NCBI RefSeq assembly: GCF_027563345.1
Contig: NZ_JAMKBK010000002.1
Origin: Psychrobacillus psychrodurans
GTDB lineage: Bacteria; Bacillota; Bacilli; Bacillales_A; Planococcaceae
Length of the DNA stretch: 64,000 bases
Reading direction: 5' to 3' (one strand)
Part shown: positions 43,806-52,910 of the stretch, piece by piece
Layout of the letters: every line of letters begins with the position of its first letter
Numbering within the stretch: position 1 is the first letter of the stretch
Translations under genes and position numbers: made by a program
The notes under the pieces: model-generated
What the model was told of the DNA's origin: nothing
Seen by the model: the letters and a program-made list of their open reading frames with translations, nothing else
Databases searched by the model: none

Positions 43806-45413
43806 TTGTGTAGTGAAGTGATTCCTCCTTGTTATCCGTCAGTCTTTTACATTATGGTCGGAATCAGACATATCAATTTGAATGAATTGAACGGTGAAGA
43901 ATTTAGTAGTTCTGGTGAACACATGTTAATTGCAATAACGGATGGCGAGGCAGATATGGATATTGGATATGGTGCGAAAGGAATTGTCAGAGGTAATATA
44001 GCTATCGTGAAACCAAATCAAGCCGTTCATATCTATCCATATAAAAATAGCATTTCTTTTTATGTTATTACATTCAATGTGATTCAAATTCCAAATTCGG
44101 ATAGTTCTAATGATAAGTACAAATCTTCCATTTTCACAGGCACTGGTCTATGGAATTGTGTACCATTTTCAAAGGGTATTGATTTGTTGGAGGAAATTGA
44201 ACGGCAAAGTCATGAGAAAGACGAATTGATGCGATATTACAATCATGTACGATTCGAGGAATTAATTAGGCATGTGCTTAAACAAAAAGAAAGTTTAGCA
44301 CCTTTACCGGATTTACATAGTGCAGTTAAAGGTTCGATTAAATATTTAAAAGACAATTTTGCCGAGCAGGTGACAGTGGCTACACTTGCAGAAGATGTGA
44401 ACATGCTTCCATGGCAATACTCACAAATCTTTAAAAAGCTTACTGGACAAACTCCCCTTGGTTTTGTTAATAATCTGAGGATCGATCAAGCGAAGCATTT
44501 ACTATTAAAAACAGAGGATCGCATACATGAGATTGCTAATCATGTTGGTTTCAACAATGAGTTTTACTTTAATAGATGCTTTAGTAAGTCTGTGGGTTTA
44601 GCTCCGGGCCAGTATCGTAAACAAAACCAAAGTACTATTCGTGTTGTTTCATTATTTATGGAGGATTTACTAGTAACTTTAGGGATTACCCCTGTTGTTC
44701 AGTGGGCTCACCCAGCATGGGGGCAGCTAGATTATCTTGGATTAATACATGTTCCAACTTTTAATGTTTTGCAAGAAAGCTACGAATCACTTTCGGAATA
44801 TGAGCCGGATTTAATTATTGCACGTAAAAGTGAATACGAGTACCATTCCAATCAATATGAGAGATGTAAGAATTTTGCAAATACCGAAATTATTTCAAAA
44901 GATGATGCAGACTGGCGTTTAACATTACGAATACTAGCAAAACGATTGGGACGCGTTGAACAAGCCGAGATTGCCGTTCAGCAATATGAAGAAAAATTAA
45001 CAAGCGCAAGGAATTTGTTGAACCATTCCAAGAAAAGTCAAACGTATGCCTTCATAAGATTTAAGAGCGACTGCATTATTATGGATCAACAATATACAAA
45101 GTCCTTTCTTACTGAGGATTTAGGAATTATACTTCATCCTAAGATTCAGAAGTTAACTCTTGAGGAGAGTAGAGTAGGTGTATCATGGGAATGGTTAAAG
45201 TCACTAGATGCAGATTATATTTTCTTCGTGTTTGATAAATGGCATGAAGGAGAAATAGGGGCAGAAAGGCGTCAGATTAATCACCCTCATTGGAAGGAAA
45301 TCCCTGCTGTTAGAAATTGTCGTGCGTTCGAAGTCGATTTTATGACATGGATGAACCATGGCCAAATAGCCAGTAGTAAAAAAATAGACGATGTACTTAG
45401 AGTGTTAGTTTAA
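43806..45413 (+). CDS. AraC-family regulator fused to a siderophore-binding domain (Btr-like)
   Basis: 535 residues from a TTG start with GGAAAGGATG upstream (an internal ATG at 43854 is an alternative). Three parts: an N-terminal cupin-like sensor (1-150), an AraC helix-turn-helix pair (about 180-275: LAEDVNMLPWQYSQIFKKLTGQTP, IHEIANHVGFNNEFYFNRCF), and a C-terminal class III binding domain (about 280-535). This is the layout of B. subtilis Btr, which senses Fe-bacillibactin and activates feuABC. It probably senses the same ligand as the lipoprotein next door, with which it shares QW.HP.WG..DYLGL. Confidence 0.9.
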   Translation: MCSEVIPPCYPSVFYIMVGIRHINLNELNGEEFSSSGEHMLIAITDGEADMDIGYGAKGIVRGNIAIVKPNQAVHIYPYKNSISFYVITFNVIQIPNSDSSNDKYKSSIFTGTGLWNCVPFSKGIDLLEEIERQSHEKDELMRYYNHVRFEELIRHVLKQKESLAPLPDLHSAVKGSIKYLKDNFAEQVTVATLAEDVNMLPWQYSQIFKKLTGQTPLGFVNNLRIDQAKHLLLKTEDRIHEIANHVGFNNEFYFNRCFSKSVGLAPGQYRKQNQSTIRVVSLFMEDLLVTLGITPVVQWAHPAWGQLDYLGLIHVPTFNVLQESYESLSEYEPDLIIARKSEYEYHSNQYERCKNFANTEIISKDDADWRLTLRILAKRLGRVEQAEIAVQQYEEKLTSARNLLNHSKKSQTYAFIRFKSDCIIMDQQYTKSFLTEDLGIILHPKIQKLTLEESRVGVSWEWLKSLDADYIFFVFDKWHEGEIGAERRQINHPHWKEIPAVRNCRAFEVDFMTWMNHGQIASSKKIDDVLRVLV

Positions 45414-45510
45414 TATTGAAACAATAACTAGAACACATATTGGAAAGTCATTATATTTGTATAAGCAAAATAATCCAATATGCCCTATCTATGAAATTAA
45501 TATTTAATAA

Positions 45511-45545
45511 AGAGTAGTTCAAAGTGCGAACTATTCTTTTTTTTT
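45511..45545 (+). terminator. Terminator after the Btr-like regulator
   Basis: AGAGTAGTTC pairs with GAACTATTCT (one G-U) around AAAGTGC, followed by eight or more T. Confidence 0.88.
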
Positions 45546-45589
45546 AAACAAAGCAGCAGTTAGGTTAAAAGGCAATACAGATTAAACTA

Positions 45590-45830
45590 TACAAATAGGC
45601 GTTATTATGGAACTTTTGCAGAAGAACTTGGAGAAATTAATTTAATAAATGAATTGTTTTACTGTACTCTTTGTCGGTCATTGTGAGTTATTTGTAGAAG
45701 AATTGCTTTGCTAGAGGAATTAAGAGAAGAGTATAAATTAGCTTCCATTTCAAATGGAATGTAAAGTTTGGAGTGGAAATTTGATAGGTTAGGAATTAGT
45801 TCTAAGATTGCCCCCAAGTTGACATTTTGC
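45590..45830 (+). pseudogene. Remnant of a HAD-type hydrolase
   Basis: Broken frames give GTFAEELGEINLINEL and, after stops and a shift, LREEYKLASISNGM, a stop and SLEWKFDRLGISSKI. The S-I-S-N-G and the L-x-x-L-G-I-S spacing are those of HAD superfamily motif II regions. No start or intact frame remains. Confidence 0.35.
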
Positions 45831-45907
45831 ACGTCTAGTGATAAATTTATTTATATTAGAGACATTAAAAGTCTTTAATATCGCTTTTAAATATAAGGAG
45901 GTAATGT

Positions 45908-46321
45908 ATGAAGTATTCAAATGCGACAAACTACGCCTTACATACGATGGTTCATTTAATACTGCAGCCTGCAGGAAACTTGGTGGGAGTGCAGGAATTA
46001 GCCGAAATGCAGCATCTTTCCCCGACGTATCTTTCTAAGATACTTACCAAACTTACAAAAGCAGGTTTGATTGAGTCGACGCCTGGAGCGAAGGGAGGCT
46101 ATAAAATCTCTAGGACAAAACATGAAATATCCTTTTTGGATGTTATAAATGCGATTGAAGGAGATACTAGCTTATTTGACTGCTCCATTCATCATGAAGG
46201 CTGCTTGATTGAGAATGTCATGAGGCAGGCAGAGGAGAATATGAAAGGTGAACTTCAATCAAAGTTATTGATCGATATTGCTAAAGAGGCAGAATCCAAA
46301 CTGAAAGAAGTAAAAAGTTAA
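45908..46321 (+). CDS. Rrf2 family transcriptional regulator
   Basis: 137 residues. The winged helix is typical (MKYSNATNYALHTMVHLIL, VQELAEMQHLSPTYLSKILTKLTKAGLIESTPGAKGGYKISR). Two cysteines, in CSIHHEGC, could bind a metal or Fe-S cluster or sense redox state; classical cluster-binding members have three. AAGGAGG precedes the ATG. A near-palindrome ATTAAAAGTCTTTAAT at 45864-45879 may be its operator. A flavoprotein remnant and a methyltransferase follow as an operon. Confidence 0.9.
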   Translation: MKYSNATNYALHTMVHLILQPAGNLVGVQELAEMQHLSPTYLSKILTKLTKAGLIESTPGAKGGYKISRTKHEISFLDVINAIEGDTSLFDCSIHHEGCLIENVMRQAEENMKGELQSKLLIDIAKEAESKLKEVKS

Positions 46322-46348
46322 ATTTTTATTTTAAATGGAGAGGAAAAG

Positions 46349-46558
46349 ATGATAATAGATTGCGCTATTATTGGTGGAGGGCAGGCTGGACTGAATGCTG
46401 CTTTAGTACTTGGAAGATCAAGACGTAAAACTGAAAGGGGGTTTGCTTGCGGGGATACAAGAGTTGCTGGTCCCTCTCAACTAATTATTGTTGCGGGGGA
46501 AGGCAGTATGGCTGCTATAGCTGTAAATGCAGAACTGATAGAAGAAAAATTTAACTAG
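46349..46558 (+). pseudogene. NAD(P)/FAD-dependent oxidoreductase with the middle deleted
   Basis: 69 residues. It starts MIIDCAIIGGGQAGLNAALV, the FAD-binding GxGxxG of thioredoxin-reductase-like proteins, and jumps near residue 30 to GFACGDTRVAGPSQLIIVAGEGSMAAIAVNAEL, the C-terminal FAD-binding end of the same family. About 200 or more residues are missing and the frame is kept. Without the central NAD(P) domain it cannot be an active reductase. It has a ribosome site (GGAGAGG) and sits between the Rrf2 and methyltransferase genes. Confidence 0.75.
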
Positions 46559-46603
46559 TAGTAACAGCACGCTTAAATAGCTGCTTAAAAAAGGAGGATT
46601 TAT

Positions 46604-47167
46604 ATGCATCACTCGCACAATAAAGGAAAATTATCTTACTTGGAAAGTCCTAAACGAAGAAAAGAGTTCTCACCGGAACAGCTGTTGAACATGATTCCTG
46701 TAAAAGAAACGGACAGCATGTTGGACTTTGGTGCTGGTACCGGTTATTTTTCCATCCCTGCGGCAAAAAGAATTAAAGGGAAAGTATATGCGCTGGATAT
46801 CGACGCTACCATGCTGGAAATAATAAATGAGAAAGCCTTGGAGGAACAGCTCAGTAATATTGTCTCGGTACAGGGCAGTATGGAGGCTCTTTGTTTACCT
46901 GAAGGTTCTATCGATATAATCATTGCTTCCCTGGTACTACATGAAATTCAGCCGCTAGCTCCGCTGTTACGGCAAATGAAAAAAGTACTGAAAAAAGAAG
47001 GCTATCTAATCTGTTTGGAACTTGAACCAAAAGGAAGTTCCAAGAAAGCACCGAGAATTACCATGGAAGGAATGGAGCAGGAACTGAAAGAAGCAGGGTT
47101 CCAGATAACAGAGAAATTTTTCCCGACGGAATCTCTATACATGCTCATTGCGCAGAATACGAATTAA
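46604..47167 (+). CDS. Class I SAM-dependent methyltransferase
   Basis: 187 residues. Motif I is LDFGAGTGYFSIPAA (about 41-55), followed by VYALDIDATMLE (motif II) and IDIIIASLVLHEIQ (motif IV), the UbiE/COQ5-like arrangement. A His-rich start (MHHSHNKGKLSYLESPKRR) is seen in relatives encoded beside Rrf2-flavoprotein genes. AAAGGAGGA precedes the ATG. The substrate is unknown; linkage to a redox-sensing Rrf2 suggests metal(loid) or sulfide stress. Confidence 0.87.
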   Translation: MHHSHNKGKLSYLESPKRRKEFSPEQLLNMIPVKETDSMLDFGAGTGYFSIPAAKRIKGKVYALDIDATMLEIINEKALEEQLSNIVSVQGSMEALCLPEGSIDIIIASLVLHEIQPLAPLLRQMKKVLKKEGYLICLELEPKGSSKKAPRITMEGMEQELKEAGFQITEKFFPTESLYMLIAQNTN

Positions 47168-47241
47168 CCGGTTGACTTTTATCTTAATTAAAGATATTAA
47201 GTATCTTTAAAGTATTTAATATAAAAGTGCTTTAGTAACAT

Positions 47242-47270
47242 GGCCATCATTTTGATGGTCTATTTTTTCG
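47242..47270 (+). terminator. GGCCATC..GATGGTC terminator (dispersed type)
   Basis: GGCCATCA/TGATGGTC with TTT loop, then TATTTTTTCG. The 20 nt before it (GTGCTTTAGTAACA) match the cassette-type repeat. It ends the Rrf2 operon. The remainder up to 47618 holds a scrap frame (YYISRKFNKRTGVIEEIDGE...) of unknown origin. Confidence 0.82.
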
Positions 47271-47618
47271 TACAATAAGCATATTTTAAGAATAATATTG
47301 TTCAATTGACTTCCAATATTATAATTACTCTAAGCAACAGTACTATATATCTCGAAAATTTAATAAAAGAACAGGGGTCATTGAAGAAATTGACGGAGAG
47401 TCGAATTTACTTTCTGAAGACTAAAGGGTAAACAGCGAAGATACGAAGGAAAAATATGTTTTTTAAAACAAGTTCTAAAATAAATAAAATAGTATTAATA
47501 CAGCATTTGAGAGTGCATTTATATTTTGAGGAGTTACCCTTCTTATAAATACACTCTTTGAAATGGCACAAAATAAACTTTAATATTACAATCGCCAGCG
47601 CTTAACCATTTGGGAAAA

Positions 47619-48788
47619 TTAGACCGCTTCCTTTTTTTCTCTTGATATAATAGGTCTCGTAATAGAAATAATAGCACATAATAACGCAATAATGACAATG
47701 CCGCTCCCAAACCAAGCTGTACTGGAAACTGAGCCCGTTTGATTTAATACTAGGCCACCAATTGCTGACCCAAGTGAAATACCAATTTGTAATGCGGAAT
47801 TATTAAAGCTTTGCTGTATAGCAGAGGTAGCTGGATCTATTTGAATCAAATAGCTTTGTTGGGGCGGTGCTAGGCTCCAGCTCAATGCTCCCCAAACCAT
47901 CATCGTTGGGATAAATAAAAAGAGTGAAGAGGTTGTAAATGGCAATATACACAATACAACAGCAAATGCACTGATAACGATGATGATACTTTTGCGAGCA
48001 CCAATCCAATCAGAAAGAGTTCCTCCGAATGCTCCACCACTTACAGCTGCAATACCAAATACAATATAGCAGATACTAATCCAGTTCGAATTTAAATGAA
48101 GATTCGTCTCTAAGAATGGTGTAAAATAGGCATAAATCGTATAATGTCCTGCTAGCATTAACATCGTAGCAAGGTGGGCACTGATTATTTTCTGACTTCC
48201 TAAAGCCTTTAATTGTTGTGAAAGTGGAATTGTTGTTTCTCCGGGAATGCGGGCCAAAAATAGAGAAATTAGTACCATCGATCCAATTGATAATACAGCA
48301 ATTCCAAGGAATATTACACGCCATCCAAACATATTGGAAATTAGTATTCCCAATGGTACACCTAACACTAGTGACGAACTAATCCCCATATAAATTATCC
48401 CCAAAGCTTTTGCTTGGTGAGCAGGAGCAACAACCTTAACAGCGATAGTTAATGAAAGGACAACGACAAGTGCTGTACTAGTTGCCGTAAACACCCTTGC
48501 TACCATCATAAAGGTAAAGTTTGGACTAAAATATGTCATTACATTTCCGATGAAAAATACAAACATAGAAGCAAGATACAATTTTTTACGCTCTATCTTG
48601 TTGGTCAATACCAACAGAACTGGTCCGGCAATGGCATAGATAAGGGCAAACACCGTAATAAGTTGCCCCGCAGTACTTAATGAAATATTAAAATCATCGG
48701 CGATCGTCGGCAATATTCCACCAACGATTAATTCAACCAATCCTACCGCAACGGTTGATAATGCTAATATAAATACTTTCAAATTCAT
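47619..48788 (-). CDS. pbuE: Purine efflux pump, MFS family (PbuE-like)
   Basis: 389 residues with 12 membrane segments. The N-terminus (LALSTVAVGLVELIVGGILP, FALIYAIAGPVLLVLTNKIERKKLYL) and the WGALSWSLAPPQQSYLIQIDP, FNNSALQIGISLGSAIGG region follow B. subtilis PbuE (YdhL) closely. PbuE exports hypoxanthine, adenine and related bases. AGAAGGGAAATGA precedes the ATG. A purine riboswitch precedes the gene, as in B. subtilis, but its specificity base is of the guanine type. Confidence 0.9.
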   Translation of the reverse strand: MNLKVFILALSTVAVGLVELIVGGILPTIADDFNISLSTAGQLITVFALIYAIAGPVLLVLTNKIERKKLYLASMFVFFIGNVMTYFSPNFTFMMVARVFTATSTALVVVLSLTIAVKVVAPAHQAKALGIIYMGISSSLVLGVPLGILISNMFGWRVIFLGIAVLSIGSMVLISLFLARIPGETTIPLSQQLKALGSQKIISAHLATMLMLAGHYTIYAYFTPFLETNLHLNSNWISICYIVFGIAAVSGGAFGGTLSDWIGARKSIIIVISAFAVVLCILPFTTSSLFLFIPTMMVWGALSWSLAPPQQSYLIQIDPATSAIQQSFNNSALQIGISLGSAIGGLVLNQTGSVSSTAWFGSGIVIIALLCAIISITRPIISREKKEAV

Positions 48789-48859
48789 ATTCTTTCATTT
48801 CCCTTCTAAGTTAAAATAAAGAAATTGCTCTGAAGATTATCTACAGAAAACACAAATAA

Positions 48860-48960
48860 TCCTGACTATAAAAAATGAAAAAATTCATTTTCTGTAGTCA
48901 GGATTGTTATGGTTCCTGGTAGATACCCTCTAGCCATATTCTAGAGATTATACAGTTTCT
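48860..48960 (-). promoter_or_regulatory. Purine riboswitch (guanine-class C74) with overlapping terminator
   Basis: Read on the minus strand the aptamer runs CTGTATAATC, P2 CTCTAG/CTAGAG with loop AATATGG, junction TATCTACC, P3 AGGA/TCCT with CCATAA loop, then GACTACAG closing P1. The L2 GG and L3 CC can pair. The base that sets ligand choice is C (GACTA), as in xpt, not T (GATTA) as in pbuE. AATCCTGACTA, which includes the closing P1 strand, pairs with TAGTCAGGATT downstream (48859-48869) in a long terminator, so ligand binding should prevent termination. A promoter TTGAAT-17-TAATAT lies at 49018-48990. Confidence 0.87.
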
Positions 48961-49341
48961 ATATAGTTTTAAGTGTGATCACTTTATTGATATTACTACC
49001 AATTCTCCAACCATTCAAGTGTTATTTGCGATATATGTGTTCCACATAATTCAGAAAGTACAGATGAGAATTATGTTATTTTTCTATTTGATCAATTGTA
49101 CTGATTTTTGTCATGTTTGTGCCTACGTTTTGTTTAGTTATTTATAAAGACAAAGAAAAGATGGATAAAGGATTTGAATTGACAAAGTGCTGCCTCGCAT
49201 ATTCTTATTTATTTGAAAAAAAAGAATTGAATATAATTTTATAATAAATTATTCTTTATTACATCAATATTGATAAAACAACTTAACGAAAGGAATGGAT
49301 TGATATATTTGACGTCAATATGCCAATACAAAAAGGTGAGA

Positions 49342-50301
49342 ATGAATAATAATCCAATTTCTAACTTTGAAGATTTAATAAAAAAAGAATATTCCAATAT
49401 ATCAGGCGTTGTTATTATAAAGGATGAAAGTTTGATTTATGAAAAATATTTTGATGGGTACACCAAAGACGATGTTTTGCATATAGCATCTGTAACCAAA
49501 AGTATAATATCTGTTCTTATTGGTATTGCAATAGATAAAGGATATATTAAAAATGTAGAACAGAAAGTATTAGAATTTTTTCCGGATTACACAGTTAAGC
49601 GTGGCGAAAAAACAATACAAAATATCACCATAAAAAATTTGATGACAATGACCGCACCGTACAAATACAAGTCAGAGCCATATACTAAAATTTATACAAG
49701 TGATGATTGGATAAAAGCTACATTGGATTTGCTAGGGGGGAAAGGCGATATTGGAGAGTTTAAATACTCAACGGTTGGTACACATATTTTATCAGGTGTA
49801 CTTGTAAGTGCAACAGGTCAATCTGTGATTGATTTCGCAACGGAAAGCTTGTTTAAACCTCTTAAAATCAAAGCTCCTAAAAATGTAATTATACAAAACA
49901 AAGAAGAGTATTTAGCTTTTCTTAAGGATAAATATGTAACTGGTTGGATAGTAGACCCTAAAGGTATAAACACCGCAGGTTGGGGGCTTACTTTAACGGC
50001 ACGGGATATGGCAAAAATAGGTCAGTTATATTTAAGTGGTGGTGTATGGAACGGTAATCGAATTCTATCCTCCAAATGGATAGAGGACAGCACTAAGGAA
50101 AAAACTCGATGGGGAGAGTTGTCATATGGTTACTTATGGTGGATTGTTGATGATTGCTATGCAGCTCTGGGTGATGGTGGAAATGTAATTTTCATAAACC
50201 CCAAAAAGGAAATGGTAGTCACTATTGCTTCTCGATTTCTGCCACGTGCGAAGGATAGAATTGAATTGATTAGAAAGCATATTATGCCATTGTTCGAATA
50301 G
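49342..50301 (+). CDS. Serine hydrolase, beta-lactamase (class C) family
   Basis: 319 residues from the ATG at 49342, which has AAAAGGTGAGA upstream (the frame is open further upstream without a site). The SxxK motif SVTK is at 50-53, the Y-x-N-like YSTVGTHIL near 146, and the C-terminal GYGYLWW..DDCYAALGDGGNVIF block matches penicillin-binding/esterase EstB-like proteins. There is no signal peptide, so it is probably cytoplasmic and not a drug-resistance beta-lactamase. Substrate unknown. Confidence 0.85.
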   Translation: MNNNPISNFEDLIKKEYSNISGVVIIKDESLIYEKYFDGYTKDDVLHIASVTKSIISVLIGIAIDKGYIKNVEQKVLEFFPDYTVKRGEKTIQNITIKNLMTMTAPYKYKSEPYTKIYTSDDWIKATLDLLGGKGDIGEFKYSTVGTHILSGVLVSATGQSVIDFATESLFKPLKIKAPKNVIIQNKEEYLAFLKDKYVTGWIVDPKGINTAGWGLTLTARDMAKIGQLYLSGGVWNGNRILSSKWIEDSTKEKTRWGELSYGYLWWIVDDCYAALGDGGNVIFINPKKEMVVTIASRFLPRAKDRIELIRKHIMPLFE

Positions 50302-50337
50302 ACTAGATCGGGTGCTTTAGTGAATGTGCCAGAAAAA

Positions 50338-50375
50338 AACTGAGCTTGGAAATAATTCTCCAAACTCAGTTCTCT
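50338..50375 (+). terminator. Terminator after the serine hydrolase gene
   Basis: AACTGAGCTTGGA and TCCAAACTCAGTT pair with one mismatch around AATAATTC, followed by CTCTAGATTT. GGTGCTTTAGT just upstream is the cassette-type repeat start. Confidence 0.7.
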
Positions 50376-50611
50376 AGATTTAATAATATGAAAATAAGAC
50401 TAAAAGGATGGAAAATAACAGTTTAGCATCAATTTATCTAACAATGATTCTTTATAATCGTAATAATAAAAAACGCTTTTGTGAGAATCTGTATTTTAAT
50501 TAATGAAATTAAATAAAGGTTTTTGGTTATGTACTGATGAATCGTGACATTAGAGTTTGGAATTATTCCGAAGAAAGTAACATATTCTTTAAAGTTCGAT
50601 GACGTTTTTGA

Positions 50612-50764
50612 CTATTTTCTAATATTAAGTAATACATCTAATTCTTGACTACATTTAACCACTTCTGGATGAGTGAATCCTAAAAAAATTGCTTTTTTGC
50701 ACATAACTTTTCTTTTGATCTCTATTATAAATTCCAATTTTTTCTTACTAACTAAGCTTTTCAT
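50612..50764 (-). CDS. Spo0E-like sporulation regulatory phosphatase
   Basis: 50 residues: MKSLVSKKKLEFIIEIKRKV, MCKKAIFLGFTHPEVVKCSQ, ELDVLLNIRK. The GFTHPEVVKCSQELDVLLN stretch is the Spo0E signature (helix turn then S-Q-E-L-D). Spo0E-type peptides dephosphorylate Spo0A~P and restrain sporulation. CTGGAGGTA lies 5 nt before the ATG. It is single. Its presence supports an endospore former. Confidence 0.82.
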   Translation of the reverse strand: MKSLVSKKKLEFIIEIKRKVMCKKAIFLGFTHPEVVKCSQELDVLLNIRK

Positions 50765-51005
50765 AAAAATACCTCCAGATTATTGGGTAATAATAGCTTT
50801 GTCTCTATGGTTAAATTGAATAAAGTGATTATGAAATTCAATTTTTAAGGAATAAGATATTACTTTAAATTATGTATTTAATATAATTACTTATATTATA
50901 ATTTAATTTGAAAATTATAAATATACCAAAATTTAAAATTATTAGAAATAATTAGTCTCTACAATCAAATTATTTAATTTTTCTTTAATCTATGCTACCA
51001 TTAAT

Positions 51006-51019
51006 TTACCGACCGGTAA
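51006..51019 (+). promoter_or_regulatory. Putative TetR operator
   Basis: TTACCGACCGGTAA is nearly palindromic, of the ACCGACCGGT type often used by TetR/AcrR repressors, and lies 23 nt before the TetR start. It probably serves autoregulation of the TetR-DUF418 pair. Confidence 0.7.
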
Positions 51020-51041
51020 GTAAAAGATGGGGAGTAATAAT

Positions 51042-51632
51042 ATGAAAGATAAAAAAGAAACGTATGATCTTATAGTAGAAACAGCTTATAAAATGTTTGC
51101 AGAAAATGGATTTGATAAAACTAGTTTAGCCATGATCGCTAAAGGAGTGGGCATTTCAAAGCCAGCTATTTATTATTACTTCGACTCGAAAGAAAAATTA
51201 ATTGATTTTTTATTTGAGGAAATTTGCAAGGAAATAATGATTCAATCTACCATTACGGTTGATGATTTGACAGTTAATAACTTTGAACAATTTCTGCTTA
51301 ACTTTGGATTTAAAATGATCGAGGAACAGGAAAGAGATGTTTATTTTAATAAAATATTTAATGAATATATTTTATTAGCAACAAGGAATGATAAATATAT
51401 GACTCAGTTAAATAAAATACAGAAAAGCTACTTTGAAAACTTTAGTATGTTAATGAATTATGGCGTTAAAATTGGTGTTGTTAATAGGGATAATGTTGAA
51501 AACAAATCTAATATACTTGTAATGGTTTTAGATAATATAGGCAATTTTATATTGACAGGGCTTGAATTAGATTACAAGGGGACATGGGAAGAAGCAGTAA
51601 AATGTGTGCTAAAGGGAGTTAGAAATGATTAA
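51042..51632 (+). CDS. TetR/AcrR family transcriptional regulator
   Basis: 196 residues from the ATG at 51042, with GGGGAG 8 nt upstream (an ATG at 51027 overlaps that site). The N-terminal helix-turn-helix is standard: AYKMFAENGFDKTSLAMIAKGVGISKPAIYYYFDSKEKLI. The ligand domain is unassigned. It overlaps the membrane protein gene by 8 nt and likely controls it through the palindrome just upstream. Confidence 0.9.
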   Translation: MKDKKETYDLIVETAYKMFAENGFDKTSLAMIAKGVGISKPAIYYYFDSKEKLIDFLFEEICKEIMIQSTITVDDLTVNNFEQFLLNFGFKMIEEQERDVYFNKIFNEYILLATRNDKYMTQLNKIQKSYFENFSMLMNYGVKIGVVNRDNVENKSNILVMVLDNIGNFILTGLELDYKGTWEEAVKCVLKGVRND

Positions 51633-52722
51633 ACGCCAAATCACAGATCGAAGGATAGAGGGGCTTGACTTTGCTAGAGCATTAGCTTTATTTGGAATGT
51701 TTGTTGTTAACTATAAAGTAATAGTTATGGCTGAGGGTAATGGTGCAGAGTGGTTAATATGGTTTACAGAGCTTTTTCAAGGCAGAGCTTCTGCAATCTT
51801 TGTTTTGTTGGCTGGAATTGGTATATCCTTAATGACTAGGCATGCTAGAAATGGAAACTCTGATTTACTAATAAGGAAGAGCAAGAAAATCATCTGGAAA
51901 AGATCTGTTTTTCTATTTCTACTAGGTATGGTTTTATACGTTGCAGGTTGGACTGGAGATATTCTACATTACTACGGTGTGTTTATGTTTATCGCTTCAT
52001 TTTTAATTGCTGCTTCTAACAAGATTATTATAATAATTTGTATCCTATTTGGCCTAATTGCTCAAATTATGCAAGTAACAGGTAACTATTTAAAGGGATG
52101 GAATCTTGATAGACCGTTTATAGAATACACAGACTTTTGGACTACCGAAGGATATTTAAGAAATTTATTGTTTAATGGTTACCATCCTATATTTCCTTGG
52201 GTTTGCTTCTTTTTAATAGGCATGATTATAGGACGGCACGATTTAACAAATAAGATTATCCTTAAAAAAATAGGAATAATTTCCTCAATACTTTTAATAT
52301 TCTCTGAGTTCATCTCTAGAGTTTTACTTCAGTTTTCTCTTAGGGTATTAGATGTAGAAAGTGCAAGTTATTTATTTCAAACAGGACCAATACCTCCAAA
52401 TCTATTCTACCTAATATCAAATACTTCTTCAGCTTTACTTGTAGTAGTAATTTCCATTTATATTACTAGTAAATTCTCTAGAAATTGGTTAATAAATGCC
52501 TTAGTTAAAACAGGCCAATTAGCCTTAACTCATTATGTAAGTCACGTATTTGTTGGTATTGGGATATTGATTTTATTAAATAAATTGGAATATCAGACAC
52601 TTGGATTTTCATTGATATTTTCTGTTTTGTTTTTTGTAGGGAGTATTTTGTTTTCAATAATATGGAGAATGAAATTTAAAAGAGGTCCACTTGAATTGGT
52701 TATGAGAAAGCTTGTTAACTAG
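51625..52722 (+). CDS. DUF418 family membrane protein (YeiB-like)
   Basis: 365 residues with about ten membrane segments. It begins DRRIEGLDFARALALFGMFVVNY and has FQGRASAIFVLLAGIGISLM, the acyltransferase-like N-terminal fold, and a C-terminal DUF418 part with GQLALTHYVSHVFVGIGILI and RGPLELVMRKL. Such proteins are putative transporters or acyl transferases. It is co-transcribed with the overlapping TetR gene, which suggests an inducible membrane function. Confidence 0.87.
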   Translation: MIKRQITDRRIEGLDFARALALFGMFVVNYKVIVMAEGNGAEWLIWFTELFQGRASAIFVLLAGIGISLMTRHARNGNSDLLIRKSKKIIWKRSVFLFLLGMVLYVAGWTGDILHYYGVFMFIASFLIAASNKIIIIICILFGLIAQIMQVTGNYLKGWNLDRPFIEYTDFWTTEGYLRNLLFNGYHPIFPWVCFFLIGMIIGRHDLTNKIILKKIGIISSILLIFSEFISRVLLQFSLRVLDVESASYLFQTGPIPPNLFYLISNTSSALLVVVISIYITSKFSRNWLINALVKTGQLALTHYVSHVFVGIGILILLNKLEYQTLGFSLIFSVLFFVGSILFSIIWRMKFKRGPLELVMRKLVN

Positions 52723-52910
52723 AATGATTCCATTAGAAATAGCAGATAGTATAAATGGTTGGTGCTATCTATACTGCTAGAGGGGATGAATTACATGCAA
52801 CACTTTTCTCTGAGTGTAAAGTGGTCCATAATGAATATTGTGCATCGAATGCTAAAATAAAGAATTTTTTCCTCTTGTGTTGTATATTGATTAGTGAGGA
52901 GGGATTATTT

